64,000 nt of DNA from Alicyclobacillus suci (GCF_017329615.1 NZ_JAFMTW010000013.1:29877-93876), one strand, 5' to 3'. Counted from the first letter of the stretch, positions 45,489 through 55,766 are shown. Numbers and translations: made by a program. Notes: generated by a model from the sequence alone, not told the origin.

Positions 45489-46973
45489 TTAGTCGAGGTT
45501 AATCCACACATCCTTCACTTCCGTATAGTTGTTCAACGCATAAGATCCCATCTCGCGCCCGATACCAGATTGCTTGTATCCGCCAAACGGCGCCGCCGCG
45601 TCAAAGGCGTTGTAACAGTTCACCCACACCGTTCCGGCCTTGAGCTTGCTGGCCACGTAGTGTGCACTGCGTACGTTTTCCGTCCACAATCCAGCCGCCA
45701 ATCCATACTCGCTGTTATTGGCGCGGCGAATCACTTCGTCGAGGTCTTCAAACGGCATCGCCGCCACGACAGGCCCAAAGATCTCCTCTTTGGCAATCGC
45801 CATATCATCTTGTACATTAGCAAAAATCGTCGGCGATACAAAGTACCCTCGGTCGAACGGCCGTTGCCCACCTACGAGTAGCTCAGCACCGTCGTTCAAA
45901 CCACTGTCGATGTACCCCAACACCTTGTTCTGCTGCTCGTCGGAGACCAGCGGCCCCATTTCCGTGTCCGCTTCGAGGCCATTGCCTTGGCGAATATTCT
46001 TCGCCAATGACACCAAGTCCGCAACGACGTTGTCGTACGATTTTTTCTGAATAAAAAGCCGCGATCCGGCGCAGCAAACCTGCCCCTGGTTAAACATTAT
46101 CCCCATCAGGGCGCCCGGAATCGCGCGCGACAAATCGGCGTCGGGCAGAATAATATTTGGCGACTTGCCGCCGAGTTCCAGCGTCACGCGCTTCAGCGAG
46201 TCCGCCGCCTGACGCATAATCAACTTCCCAACCTCCGTCGATCCCGTGAAGGCCACCTTGTTCACCTGTGGGTGGTTGACGAGCGGCGCCCCAGCCGTTT
46301 CGCCAAAACCAGGAACCACGTTCACGACGCCGTCGGGGAACCCGGCTTCCTGTACCAATGACGCGAGGTACAAAGCTGACAAGGGTGTCTGCTCAGCTGG
46401 CTTGAGCACGATGGTACATCCCATCGCGAGTGCCGCGCCCATCTTCCATGCGGCCATCAAAAGCGGGAAGTTCCAGGGGATAATCTGCCCCACGACACCG
46501 ACTGGCTCGTGACGCGTGTAATTGAAAAAGTTTCCACTTACAGGAATCGTCTGCCCGACGATTTTTGAAGCCCAACCTGCGTAATATCGAAAATGTTCAA
46601 TGGCGAGTGGCACGTCTGCATTCGTCGTCTCCCGAATGGGCTTACCGTTATCTAGCGTGTCAATCTGAGCCAATTCCTCTTTATGTGCTTCCATTAAATC
46701 CGCTAGTTTATACAGAAGCCGCCCGCGTTCGGCACCGCTCATGGTCGACCATGGGCCCTCGTCAAACGCACGGCGGGCAGCAGCCACAGCGCGATTGATA
46801 TCCTCGGCCTCAGCCTCAGACACAACCGCCAGCACTTCGCCCGTTGCTGGATTTACCGTTTCAAATGTCTTTCCTGATGCAGAAGGTACGAACTTCCCAT
46901 CGATGAACAGTTCCTTGGTCCCACGGAGAAACGCAACGACATTGTCATGAACGTGTAACTGGTTTACCGCCAT
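45489..46973 (-). CDS. NAD+-dependent aldehyde dehydrogenase
   Basis: 494 residues of the class 1/2 ALDH type. The general base Glu lies in [12 protein letters not shown] and the nucleophile Cys in [11 protein letters not shown]; cofactor loops [14 protein letters not shown] and [11 protein letters not shown] are present. It oxidises aldehydes to acids; the closeness to retinal/betaine-type enzymes does not allow a firm substrate. The ATG at 46973 has AAGGAGGG upstream. Single gene with its own terminator. Confidence 0.92.
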   Translation of the reverse strand: MAVNQLHVHDNVVAFLRGTKELFIDGKFVPSASGKTFETVNPATGEVLAVVSEAEAEDINRAVAAARRAFDEGPWSTMSGAERGRLLYKLADLMEAHKEELAQIDTLDNGKPIRETTNADVPLAIEHFRYYAGWASKIVGQTIPVSGNFFNYTRHEPVGVVGQIIPWNFPLLMAAWKMGAALAMGCTIVLKPAEQTPLSALYLASLVQEAGFPDGVVNVVPGFGETAGAPLVNHPQVNKVAFTGSTEVGKLIMRQAADSLKRVTLELGGKSPNIILPDADLSRAIPGALMGIMFNQGQVCCAGSRLFIQKKSYDNVVADLVSLAKNIRQGNGLEADTEMGPLVSDEQQNKVLGYIDSGLNDGAELLVGGQRPFDRGYFVSPTIFANVQDDMAIAKEEIFGPVVAAMPFEDLDEVIRRANNSEYGLAAGLWTENVRSAHYVASKLKAGTVWVNCYNAFDAAAPFGGYKQSGIGREMGSYALNNYTEVKDVWINLD

Positions 46974-47223
46974 TCAACTTAGCCCTCCTTGGTTCTAAAG
47001 TAAAGTGTTCGAAAGACCTGTGGAAATCGCTTTCATAACCATCATAGGCATTTTCAAATTGTGGGTCAATTGAGAATTTTGTCGATTTCATAACGGTTTT
47101 GATGAAATCTGTCGTACGCGCGAAACAAGCTGTTACATTGCAGTTGGATGATACAAGTAGCACTCCATCATGCAATTTCGTAAAATGGTAAATGTCAAAT
47201 CATTCAGGAGGATAATGTCGATA

Positions 47224-49164
47224 ATGACCGAAAAGACCACAGCAGCTTATGGCAGTTGGAAATCCCCTATCACATCCGACTTGATTGTACAGGGGACTAC
47301 GCCCGTCGTCAGTGCATCGTTTCACGACGGTGTGCTTTATTTTATCGAAGCAAGACCTGCAGAAAAGGGACGCAATACGATACTTGCACTCGGTGCCAAT
47401 CAGGAAGTTCGAGAGTTAACCAAAGCCCCATATAACGTCCGCACACGCGTTCACGAATATGGTGGTGCGCCATACGTCGTCCACCAAGGCGAAGTTATCT
47501 TCTCAAACTTTGCCGACAACTTCCTCTATCGACGCGCGGCAGATGGTCAGATTTCAGCCATCACTTCAAATTCGAACCACCGCTATGCCGACGGTGTCGC
47601 CCATCCAACCAGTGGGCGGTTGTTCTTCGTGCGCGAAGATCATACCCAATCTTCCATTCAAGCCGAGACTACACTCGTCAGCATGAACCTCGATGGCAGC
47701 GACGAGCGCGTCATCGTCCAAGGTAACGACTTCTATTCCAATCCGCGCTTAAGCCCGGATGGCACAAAACTCGCCTGGCTGACCTGGAATCATCCCAACA
47801 TGCCTTGGGATGAGACAAGACTTTGGATTGGCGACGTAACCGCGGATGGCAGCGTCACAAACGCCATCCAAGTCGCAGGGGGTAACGGCGAATCAATCAT
47901 CCAACCGAAGTGGTCCCCCAGTGGTCAACTCTACTATGTATCAGACCAGTCGAACTGGTGGAACTTGTACCGCCTAAAAGCGGGACAAGCAAAAGCCCTC
48001 TGCCCGATGGACGCTGAATTTGGCGTGCCCAGCTGGCAGTTCGGCTTCTCCAACTACGATTTTTTAGATGACTCGACTATCCTCGCGACCTACACGCAAA
48101 ACGGTACCTGGTACTTGGCGAAAATCGATGTGAACAAGGGTAAACTGACCGTCATTGACACCCCCTACACCTCCTTTTCGTCAATCCACACAAACCGCCA
48201 TTCCAACCATCACGATGCGGTGTTCATCGCCGCGTCACCAACGACGTTCCCGAGCGTCGTCCGCTTTGATGTAAGAAACAACACCGCAAATGTCGTGCGC
48301 GCCTCTGGAAATCTGTCCATCGACACCGCCTACCTGTCCATCCCAGAGGCCATCGAGTTCCCAACCGAGGGAAGGAAAACGGCGCACGCCATCTATTACC
48401 GACCAAACAATCGCGATTACCAAGCGCCGACAAACGAAAAACCGCCGCTCCTCGTGCACGTGCACGGCGGACCGACATCCGCCTCGTCACCAGTCTTAAA
48501 CTTATCCACGCAATACTGGACGAGCCGCGGATTTGCAGTAATTGACGTAAACTACGGCGGATCCACCGGATACGGCCGCGAGTACCGGAATCGTTTAAAA
48601 GGCAGCTGGGGTATTGTCGATGTCCAGGACACCGCGAACGCAGTGCGCTACCTCATTGACAAGGGCGAAGTTGACCCACAACGTGTCGCCATTGCCGGCG
48701 GCAGCGCAGGCGGCTACACGACGCTCGCGTCACTTGTGTTCACAGACGTCTACGCGGCAGGCGCAAGCCACTTTGGTTTAAGTGAACTAGAAATCTTTGC
48801 CCAAGAAACGCACAAATTTGAGTCACGCTACATGGACGGCCTGATTGGACCCTATCCAGAGGCCAAGGACGTGTACTACAAACGCTCCCCCATCAACTTC
48901 ACGGACCAATTGTCTTGCCCGGTCATTTTCTTTCAGGGATTGGACGACAAAATTGTCCCGCCCAATCAGGCCGAGTTGATGGTTGATGCACTCAAGAAAA
49001 AAGGACTGCCAGTCGCCTACGTCGCATTCGAAGGTGAGGGCCACGGGTTCCGCATGGCGCAGAACATCAAGCGTTCACTCGATGGTGAATTCTATTTCTA
49101 CAGCCAAGTCTTTGGTTTCACACCTGCAGATGAGATTCCGCCCGTCCACATTGACAACCTGTAA
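47224..49164 (+). CDS. S9-family serine peptidase (prolyl oligopeptidase / acylaminoacyl peptidase type)
   Basis: 646 residues: an N-terminal beta-propeller (about 1-370) and a C-terminal alpha/beta-hydrolase domain. The catalytic triad is visible: Ser in GGSAGGYTTLASL, Asp in GLDDKIVPPNQ and His in GEGHGFRMA. No signal peptide, so it is cytoplasmic. AGGAGG lies only three bases before an ATG at 47215 and twelve before one at 47224, so the exact start (three codons) is open. It is divergent from the aldehyde dehydrogenase gene. Confidence 0.92.
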   Translation: MTEKTTAAYGSWKSPITSDLIVQGTTPVVSASFHDGVLYFIEARPAEKGRNTILALGANQEVRELTKAPYNVRTRVHEYGGAPYVVHQGEVIFSNFADNFLYRRAADGQISAITSNSNHRYADGVAHPTSGRLFFVREDHTQSSIQAETTLVSMNLDGSDERVIVQGNDFYSNPRLSPDGTKLAWLTWNHPNMPWDETRLWIGDVTADGSVTNAIQVAGGNGESIIQPKWSPSGQLYYVSDQSNWWNLYRLKAGQAKALCPMDAEFGVPSWQFGFSNYDFLDDSTILATYTQNGTWYLAKIDVNKGKLTVIDTPYTSFSSIHTNRHSNHHDAVFIAASPTTFPSVVRFDVRNNTANVVRASGNLSIDTAYLSIPEAIEFPTEGRKTAHAIYYRPNNRDYQAPTNEKPPLLVHVHGGPTSASSPVLNLSTQYWTSRGFAVIDVNYGGSTGYGREYRNRLKGSWGIVDVQDTANAVRYLIDKGEVDPQRVAIAGGSAGGYTTLASLVFTDVYAAGASHFGLSELEIFAQETHKFESRYMDGLIGPYPEAKDVYYKRSPINFTDQLSCPVIFFQGLDDKIVPPNQAELMVDALKKKGLPVAYVAFEGEGHGFRMAQNIKRSLDGEFYFYSQVFGFTPADEIPPVHIDNL

Positions 49165-49197
49165 ACATCCCCATTACAATCGCCCTCGGTCGCGCGA

Positions 49198-49221
49198 AGA
49201 GGCTGGCGAACACCAGCCTCT
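49198..49221 (+). terminator. Hairpin after the S9 peptidase gene
   Basis: AGAGGCTGG-CGAACA-CCAGCCTCT, a perfect 9-bp stem 33 bases after the stop. No T run follows, so it may act as a weak terminator or mRNA end stabiliser. Confidence 0.5.
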
Positions 49222-49296
49222 CACCGGCGCGTAATTCAGCATACACCAGCCCACTTCTCCCCATCCATAAGCGATTTTCTATCCGGATGAACCTAT

Positions 49297-49315
49297 GTTA
49301 CGATGCATCAGTAAC
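49297..49315 (+). promoter_or_regulatory. Operator-like palindrome upstream of the MFS exporter
   Basis: GTTAC-N9-GTAAC, with GATGCATC, itself a perfect palindrome, in the middle. It overlaps a TATGTT that could be the -10. Such sites often bind MarR or TetR repressors of drug exporters; no regulator gene is adjacent. Confidence 0.35.
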
Positions 49316-49376
49316 AAATCCATATCAGGTATCATAACGGAACTGAATTATGGCAAGAGAGGGGATATGCAACACA

Positions 49377-50579
49377 ATGAACACCATGAATCCCACATCC
49401 GCAAATCCCGTCCCGCGCCGTGGCAACATGGCACTGTACGCGTTGACGGTCGGCGCATTTGGGATTGGCATGACCGAGTTTATCATCATGGGGCTACTGC
49501 CAAACGTGGCAGACAACCTCCACGTCACAATCCCTGCGGCCGGATTGCTCATCACAAGCTACGCGCTAGGCGTGGCTATCGGAGCGCCCATCCTGACCGT
49601 CGCCACACACAAAATGCCACGCAAAGCACTTCTACTGATGTTGATGGGCATTTTCATTGTCGGCAACGGGCTGTCCGCACTGGCACCGAGCTATTCCGTC
49701 CTCATGGTGGCGCGGGTGATTGCGGCATTGGCACATGGCTCCTTTTTCGGTGTCGGATCCGTCGTCGCCTCCGAATTGGTTCCAAAAGAACGGCGCGCCG
49801 CTGCCATCGCGACCATGTTCACGGGACTCACGCTCGCGAACATCCTCGGTGTGCCCATCGGGACATTTCTCGGGCAGCACTACGGGTGGAGATCGACATT
49901 TTGGCTCATCACAGCCCTTGGCTTTGTTGCACTCTTAGGGATTATTCAGCTCGTTCCGCGCGTCGAAGCGGCAACTTCGAGCCTGAAACAGGAACTATCC
50001 GTACTGCGGAGTCCGCGCGTGATTGTCGCCTTGTGTATGACCGTCTTTGGCTTTGGCGGCGTCTTCACCGCGTTCACGTATATTACGCCCATCCTTGAGA
50101 ACATCACGAAGTTCTCGCCTGACATGGTATCTGTCATCCTCGTCATCTTCGGCGTCGGCATCACTGTGGGGAATATCTACGGCGGAAAACTCGCAGACAA
50201 AAAACTGATGCCGTCCCTGACGGGTATTCTCATTTTACTCGCCATCATTCTAGCAGTGTTTAGCATCACCGATGAGTTCAAGCCGCTCGCCATCTTGACC
50301 ATCCTCGTGTGGGGGGCTGCCGCCTTCGGCATTGTTCCAGGATTGCAAGTGCGCACGCTCAACGTGGCGAAGGCAGCCCCGACTGTCGCTTCAGCACTCA
50401 ACATCGCCGCGTTCAATCTCGGCAATGCGGGCGGCGCCTTTCTTGGCGGCGTGATTATCAGCGGCATCAGCCTTCGCGCCGTGCCTATTGCCGCCGCACT
50501 GATTACCGTCGTCGGCATTCTCCTGGCGCTCGTCAGCATGCTCCAGGACAGAGCGCATCGCGCCAAGCTGAAGGCCTAA
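49377..50579 (+). CDS. DHA1-family MFS exporter (YdhP/AraJ-like)
   Basis: 400 residues with 12 transmembrane segments. LTVGAFGIGMTEFIIMGLLP is the family's TM1 start and RVIAALAHGSFFGVGSVVA matches the TM4 region of YdhP-like proteins, which export drugs or sugars. The loop after TM2 has the basic THKMPRKALL pattern. The ATG at 49377 follows GAGGGG at ten bases; one at 49386 is an alternative. Confidence 0.88.
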   Translation: MNTMNPTSANPVPRRGNMALYALTVGAFGIGMTEFIIMGLLPNVADNLHVTIPAAGLLITSYALGVAIGAPILTVATHKMPRKALLLMLMGIFIVGNGLSALAPSYSVLMVARVIAALAHGSFFGVGSVVASELVPKERRAAAIATMFTGLTLANILGVPIGTFLGQHYGWRSTFWLITALGFVALLGIIQLVPRVEAATSSLKQELSVLRSPRVIVALCMTVFGFGGVFTAFTYITPILENITKFSPDMVSVILVIFGVGITVGNIYGGKLADKKLMPSLTGILILLAIILAVFSITDEFKPLAILTILVWGAAAFGIVPGLQVRTLNVAKAAPTVASALNIAAFNLGNAGGAFLGGVIISGISLRAVPIAAALITVVGILLALVSMLQDRAHRAKLKA

Positions 50580-50616
50580 TGTTGTAGTGATGGGGCATGC
50601 AGCAATGTAAAACAAA

Positions 50617-50650
50617 GACGAACGCGGCGTTCAAATCCACCGCGTTCGTC
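50617..50650. terminator. Terminator hairpin between the MFS gene and nagB
   Basis: GACGAACGCGG-N12-CCGCGTTCGTC, a perfect 11-bp stem. On the minus strand TTTGTTTTAC follows, so it ends nagB; it may also serve the MFS gene. Its core is shared with the terminator at 54262-54299. Confidence 0.75.
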
Positions 50651-50682
50651 CTTCATCAAATCTATAAAACGCTCCATTTCAA

Positions 50683-51408
50683 TTACAAGTCCAGGTGCCT
50701 TGCACTTTGTTCATCAAGAATTACGGTAACGTCCTTATGAAGTTGTAAAATGCTCGCCGGAACATCTGTACGAATTCCATCGTTCAAGGCTTCACGGATA
50801 ATTTCAGCCTTCTGCGCTCCGAACGCCAAGAGAATGATTTGTTTCGCTTGCAAAATCGATTGCACGCCCATTGTGATGGCCTGCCGAGGAACTTCCTCTT
50901 CATTTTGAAAAAATCGCGCATTCATCTTAATCGTTTCCGCTGACAAGTTTACGACGTGTGTCCCTGTAATCAGCGTATGACTAGGTTCGTTAAACCCAAT
51001 ATGCCCGTTTACACCAATACCCAATATTTGAATATCAATCGGGTTTTTTCGTATCACTGCGTTATATCGTTCGCATTCTGCTCTTAGATCCGATGCGATT
51101 CCATTCGGTAAATGCGTGGATTCTACGGGAATCCCGACTTTTGAAAACAGATGCTCATTCATGAACGCATGATAACTTTGCGGATGGTCAGGTGCAAGGC
51201 CGATATATTCGTCTAAGTTCAGTGTCGTGACATGGGAAACATCCAACCCACAACGAACCAAATTCACAAATGCTTCATAGACAGGGATAACCGTTCCGCC
51301 CGTCGCCAAGCCGAGGACGGGTCGCTCCTTCGAGGTAACCACTCGTTCCAATATCGACGCAGCATAGATGCCTGCATCGGAAGGCGTACGAAACACTCGA
51401 ATATTCAT
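50683..51408 (-). CDS. nagB: Glucosamine-6-phosphate deaminase
   Basis: 241 residues with the full family set: LGLATGGTVIPVYEAF for phosphate binding, LNLDEYIGLAPDHPQSYHAF, and GIGVNGHIGFNEPS with the catalytic His. It turns glucosamine-6-phosphate into fructose-6-phosphate and ammonia. The ATG at 51408 has GGAGGAGA upstream. No nagA lies in the window; the gene is 46 bases after a permease gene and downstream of a ROK regulator on the same strand. Confidence 0.95.
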   Translation of the reverse strand: MNIRVFRTPSDAGIYAASILERVVTSKERPVLGLATGGTVIPVYEAFVNLVRCGLDVSHVTTLNLDEYIGLAPDHPQSYHAFMNEHLFSKVGIPVESTHLPNGIASDLRAECERYNAVIRKNPIDIQILGIGVNGHIGFNEPSHTLITGTHVVNLSAETIKMNARFFQNEEEVPRQAITMGVQSILQAKQIILLAFGAQKAEIIREALNDGIRTDVPASILQLHKDVTVILDEQSARHLDL

Positions 51409-51454
51409 GTTCTCTCCTCCATCTTCGCATCTTCTCCTGATGAGATTATCATCG

Positions 51455-52858
51455 TTAATCTATAAATTCGTGTTTACCAGTTTTTGCTGATGGTGTTACA
51501 TAAACCTCCTGAATGACTTTTTCCCCAAAAGGCCATTCCTTCTTCCGATATGCCCAAATCAAAAAAGCGATGATACCGAAGGCAGTCCAAATTATCGCTA
51601 GGCGGATGGCCGCCCAGCCAGCTGAGTAAAACACGTAAGCCCATCCAATGAAAGCGAGCATACTCGGAACCGGGTACAGCCATTGACGAAATGGTCGTTT
51701 CAAATTCGGTTGCCGTTTCCTGAGAACCGTTAAAGCGACAATTTGCCCCATAAATTGGATCACGATTGCCATCGCCATCAACGCATTAATGATTGTGGTT
51801 AGGTTAAAGAAACAGCAGATAGCCATGATGGTACCCATCACGAGCAGACTCACATGCGGGAAATTCAGTTTCGGATGCAACTTAGCAAAGGATTTAAAGA
51901 ACAGACCGTCACGCGCCGCGTTATAAGGAAGTCGAGAGGCCCCAAGCAGACCTGCGTACACAGATGCAAAACAAGTCCAGATAATTAACAAGGTGATCAT
52001 AATCGCACCAGGCCGTCCCCAAACGCTTTGAACCAACTGCGTACCGATATCAGTACTCTTCATCGCCGTCTGCCACGGGATGTTTCCGATGATGCCGATG
52101 TTCATGCTGAGATCGATTATGGCAACGAATAGAATCGCCATGAGAATCGCACGAGGAATCGTCTTACCGGGATTGGAAACCTCATCTCCAAGGTACGACG
52201 CCGTGTAGTAGCCCAGGTAGTCGTAAATCGAAAGCAACATTCCACTCCCAAGACCTAGCAAAAATTTCGACGGCGCAAATGCATTCGGCGGAAACGAGAA
52301 AGCGACATGCGCATTAAAATGTGTCGAAGCAGCAATAATCACCATCACGACCGTGAGGATGACACCTATCCACAACACAGTGGTCAACTTTGCGACAGAA
52401 TGAATTCGCCGCCAGAGCAGCGCTATGGTAATAATCGTAATAAAGACCGCGACGAGTTTCGACTCAAGTCCCGTCATATGCGGAAAAAAGTATCCCAGGT
52501 ACTGCGTCAGACCAATGGCACCCGTGGACATGATGAGCGGTGTGACGATAATCGTAGACCAAATAAAGAGAAATGGCATCAGTTTGCCCGACCGATATTG
52601 GAACGCTTCCCGCAAATACACGTATGTCCCGCCTTCACCGGGCATTGCGGATCCTAATTCACTCCAGACCAATCCATCCAGTGCCGCTAGAATGGCGCCT
52701 GTCATCCAACCAAATACAGCCTGAGGGCCACCCATTTCCTGCAAAATAATCGGTATCGTAATAAATGGGCCAGCGCCCATCATCTGTGACATATTCGTGG
52801 CCGTGGCTTGAAACAGACCAATGCCACGTTCCAATCTTTGTCCTTCTCGCTGAGCCAT
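51455..52858 (-). CDS. APC-superfamily permease
   Basis: 467 residues with 12-13 transmembrane segments. TNMSQMMGAGPFITIPIIL is the unwound TM1 substrate-binding region, and EGGTYVYLREAF the TM2-3 loop, of amino acid-polyamine-organocation transporters. Its position between a ROK regulator and nagB suggests an amino sugar or a related amine as substrate rather than a common amino acid, which is inference. The ATG at 52858 has AGGTGA six bases upstream. Confidence 0.85.
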   Translation of the reverse strand: MAQREGQRLERGIGLFQATATNMSQMMGAGPFITIPIILQEMGGPQAVFGWMTGAILAALDGLVWSELGSAMPGEGGTYVYLREAFQYRSGKLMPFLFIWSTIIVTPLIMSTGAIGLTQYLGYFFPHMTGLESKLVAVFITIITIALLWRRIHSVAKLTTVLWIGVILTVVMVIIAASTHFNAHVAFSFPPNAFAPSKFLLGLGSGMLLSIYDYLGYYTASYLGDEVSNPGKTIPRAILMAILFVAIIDLSMNIGIIGNIPWQTAMKSTDIGTQLVQSVWGRPGAIMITLLIIWTCFASVYAGLLGASRLPYNAARDGLFFKSFAKLHPKLNFPHVSLLVMGTIMAICCFFNLTTIINALMAMAIVIQFMGQIVALTVLRKRQPNLKRPFRQWLYPVPSMLAFIGWAYVFYSAGWAAIRLAIIWTAFGIIAFLIWAYRKKEWPFGEKVIQEVYVTPSAKTGKHEFID

Positions 52859-52882
52859 CAAACTTCACCTCATGAATACGAA

Positions 52883-54049
52883 TTAAACCTGCGTTCCGTA
52901 CATATCAAAAATGGGACTTGCTGCTGCGCCATAAGCGCCTGCCAGCTCCCCTAACTGCGCTAACGCCAGATTCGTTCGAATCGGCATAATTTGTTTCAAA
53001 CGCCGATCAATTTCCGTGAGAAACGTATCCCCACCCTGCATCACGCCGCCACCCAAAATAATCTTGCCCGGATTGACCAAGGCAACCATATGTGACAACG
53101 CAAAAGCCAAATACTTCACCGTTCTATCTACAATAAATTGACCCAATTCATCGCCCAGACGGGCAGCTTCGAACACCGATTCCGCCTGAATTTCTCCACG
53201 TTTCAATCGAGAATTCGGAAATTCACTCAAGTGCGCTTTTGCCTCGTTTCGCATACCCGTTCCCGATGCCAACTTCTCTAGAGCCCCAAATTCGGCGACG
53301 TCACTTTGAAGATTTGTGAAAGGATCTACTGGGACATATCCAACCTCCCCAGCATACCCCGCAACACCGCGATGAATTTGTCCGCCTATCATTAACGCGG
53401 CCCCAATGCCGGTGCCGATGCCCACAAAAATCACGTCCTCGTCTTCACCACCCGCACCCATCCACATTTCACCGAGAAGCGCCATATTGACATCGTTGTC
53501 AACGATAATTGGCTCGGGCAAATACGTGCGAAACGCTTCCTTGAGATTGACGTTGATCCAATTTAGCCCCGGTGCAGCGATGACAGTCCCCTGCGCATGA
53601 TTGACGAGACCTGGTGCCCCAATTCCGGAACCCACAATTTTGTCCCATGAAACACCCGACTGCTCAAGAAAAGCTTGGGCCTCGTTGCGCAAATGATCTA
53701 CGATATCCCGCCCAGCGCCATGCGATGGAATCTTTCGCTGAGCGATAACAGTCCCACTTAAATCCGTCATCATCAACATCGTCTTTGTCCCACCGATGTC
53801 CATTCCAAACGAATAGCGGGCTGTTGGAACAAACTCTAATCGAACGGACGGACGCCCACCCTTCGCCGTTGAGTTTCCAGTACCTATCTCGCGAACAAAC
53901 CCTTCTTCAATTAAAGAATCGACGATTTCGGAGACGACCGACCGGCTAAGCCCCAAGCGCTTTGCGATGTCCGCTCTTGAAATGGGGTGATTCAATCGCA
54001 CCTCCTTCAACACGTTTGCTCGATTCACATTGCGCACGACTGTCCCCAT
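52883..54049 (-). CDS. ROK-family transcriptional regulator (NagC/XylR type)
   Basis: 388 residues. The N-terminal winged helix (PISRADIAKRLGLSRSVVSE) is joined to a ROK domain with the sugar/ATP loop GMDIGGTKTMLMMTD and the pattern IFVGIGTGIGAALMI. The Cys cluster that binds zinc in most ROK proteins (CxCGxxGCxE) is absent: the stretch reads VDPFTNLQSDVAEFGAL. Start ATG at 54049 with GGAGA upstream. It begins the nagB transcription unit and is preceded by a strong operator. Confidence 0.88.
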   Translation of the reverse strand: MGTVVRNVNRANVLKEVRLNHPISRADIAKRLGLSRSVVSEIVDSLIEEGFVREIGTGNSTAKGGRPSVRLEFVPTARYSFGMDIGGTKTMLMMTDLSGTVIAQRKIPSHGAGRDIVDHLRNEAQAFLEQSGVSWDKIVGSGIGAPGLVNHAQGTVIAAPGLNWINVNLKEAFRTYLPEPIIVDNDVNMALLGEMWMGAGGEDEDVIFVGIGTGIGAALMIGGQIHRGVAGYAGEVGYVPVDPFTNLQSDVAEFGALEKLASGTGMRNEAKAHLSEFPNSRLKRGEIQAESVFEAARLGDELGQFIVDRTVKYLAFALSHMVALVNPGKIILGGGVMQGGDTFLTEIDRRLKQIMPIRTNLALAQLGELAGAYGAAASPIFDMYGTQV

Positions 54050-54075
54050 TCGCATTTCTCCACACTCCCAATCCG

Positions 54076-54102
54076 GTTTGTTTGTTCTTATACCAAACAA
54101 AC
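54076..54102 (-). promoter_or_regulatory. Probable ROK operator overlapping the promoter
   Basis: GTTTGTTTG-N9-CAAACAAAC, perfect 9-bp arms, close to the TTTGTTT-type operators of XylR/NagC proteins. On the minus strand the spacer holds TATAAG, a likely -10, so binding would block transcription of the regulator, permease and nagB (autoregulation). Confidence 0.65.
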
Positions 54103-54261
54103 TGTTTTTGATTTATTGTATAGCTAAACCGACGATATGTAAACGCATTCAAATGTGAATTTAGGCGAATGCTAGATGTAGCATGAACTGCGCACAACCA
54201 GGGTATTCGGGCCATGACATACCATGAAGCAACATCGGGACTATCTACCGCCGAAAAAATA

Positions 54262-54299
54262 AAGACGAACGCAGCATTTCCATATGCTGCGTTCGTCTT
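54262..54299 (-). terminator. Terminator of the chemoreceptor gene
   Basis: Perfect 16-bp stem, AAGACGAACGCAGCAT against ATGCTGCGTTCGTCTT, loop of six bases, followed on the minus strand by TATTTTTTC. It shares the core GACGAACGC with the hairpin at 50617-50650. Confidence 0.85.
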
Positions 54300-54383
54300 C
54301 ATCGTTCATTGACTAGAAATAGACCACCCTCGTCGCTGTGCTCCTAGTTTTCCACTAGGACTGGCATTTACCCCAGCTTCACG

Positions 54384-55766
54384 TCACCACTGGAATCTTG
54401 CAGCGGCGACTTGCAAGTCTCCTGCCATCTGGCTCATCGTCGAGGCACTCCTCGACACTTCCTCCATCATCGACAACTGTTCCTCGCTAGACGCGGCGAC
54501 GGTCTCAATCGCCTCCGATTGCGAAGATGAAATCGCGACCAACGACTGCATGAACTCGTCCACCGTTCCGGCTTGTTCACTAATTCCTTCCGCCGCCGCG
54601 TGGACGTTTTGCACGCGTTGTTCCAAGTCGTGAATATCCTCGACAATCGACAAAAACGACTGCTCCGTAGCCGTGACGGCCCGCGCCCCCTCCGACACGT
54701 TGGCGGCGACTGACTCAATCGAAGACACAGACGCCTTTGCGTGCTGTTCCATCTCTACGACGACGCCGTGTATCCGTTCCGAGTCATCGCTCGCCTGTTC
54801 GGCCAACTTGCGAACCTGCCCTGCTACAACGGCGAAACCGCGACCCGCGTCCCCCGCACGCGCAGCTTCAATCGCCGCATTGAGCGCAAGCAAATTCGTT
54901 TGTTCCGCAATGGAGCGAATGGCCTGACTTGTCGACATAACCTGCGAAGCCCAATGTGCCAACTCCTTCGCACGCTGCGATAATTCTTGTACCTCCCGTT
55001 CAATGTCGCCCATGCGCCGTGTGGTGCCAGCCATTTCATCCTTTCCCGATTGCGCCTTGGAGAGCATGACCTGCGACAGCTTACTCGTATCCAAGGACAT
55101 CTCTTGAATCTGACGAACGGTTGCGAGTGTTTGCGCCATGGCTGCCTGCGTCTTTTGCGTCAGTTGGTGCTGCGTCTCGACAGCCCCTGCCATATCCATC
55201 ACCACAGAGGCGTTTTGCTTCGACGCCAAACTCGTCTCACTGGCACCCGTTCGCAGCGACGATGAAGAGTCCGCCAAATCGTTGGAAACCTGTTTGAGTT
55301 GCACGAGAATGTCGCGGATGCTCCGCTTTGCATCTTGGAGTGCCCGAACGACCAACACCAAATCCGTTCGCCCAGCAACCTGCACGCCATGGTCTCCCAA
55401 GTCGCCGCGCTGAAGTTGCATCACTTCGTGATACAAGATGCGAATTGGCCGAAATAATACGCGAAAACGCCATTGTACTAAGAGCGCAAGCACAACAATC
55501 AGCAGAATCACGCCAATGAGACTCGCCTCTAACCAAGTGGCATGCATTCGCGCTGCCATCCGCCACAAAATCAAATCCGCCAAAATCGCCCCCGCCGATG
55601 CCCCTAGCCAGTAACATGTGACTTCTCCCCGCAACTGACGCAAAAATGGCACATGCATTTCACGGCCACCGGATGCCGCAGTCGGCGGTTTACTGTGGCC
55701 CTCCGGGTTACGCCCGCCTGCCGGTGGTGCGGCCTTTGACTGCAATGATTTCAATGTCGTCTCCAT
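54384..55766 (-). CDS. Methyl-accepting chemotaxis protein without an extracellular sensor domain
   Basis: 460 residues. A charged N-terminus of about 45 residues precedes two transmembrane helices joined by a very short loop, then a HAMP-like segment ([20 protein letters not shown]) and a long coiled-coil signalling domain. The CheA/CheW-binding tip is [20 protein letters not shown] followed by [14 protein letters not shown]. Without a periplasmic domain it probably senses an intracellular or membrane cue or a partner protein. The ATG at 55766 follows GAGGAT. No other chemotaxis gene is nearby. Confidence 0.9.
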   Translation of the reverse strand: METTLKSLQSKAAPPAGGRNPEGHSKPPTAASGGREMHVPFLRQLRGEVTCYWLGASAGAILADLILWRMAARMHATWLEASLIGVILLIVVLALLVQWRFRVLFRPIRILYHEVMQLQRGDLGDHGVQVAGRTDLVLVVRALQDAKRSIRDILVQLKQVSNDLADSSSSLRTGASETSLASKQNASVVMDMAGAVETQHQLTQKTQAAMAQTLATVRQIQEMSLDTSKLSQVMLSKAQSGKDEMAGTTRRMGDIEREVQELSQRAKELAHWASQVMSTSQAIRSIAEQTNLLALNAAIEAARAGDAGRGFAVVAGQVRKLAEQASDDSERIHGVVVEMEQHAKASVSSIESVAANVSEGARAVTATEQSFLSIVEDIHDLEQRVQNVHAAAEGISEQAGTVDEFMQSLVAISSSQSEAIETVAASSEEQLSMMEEVSRSASTMSQMAGDLQVAAARFQW

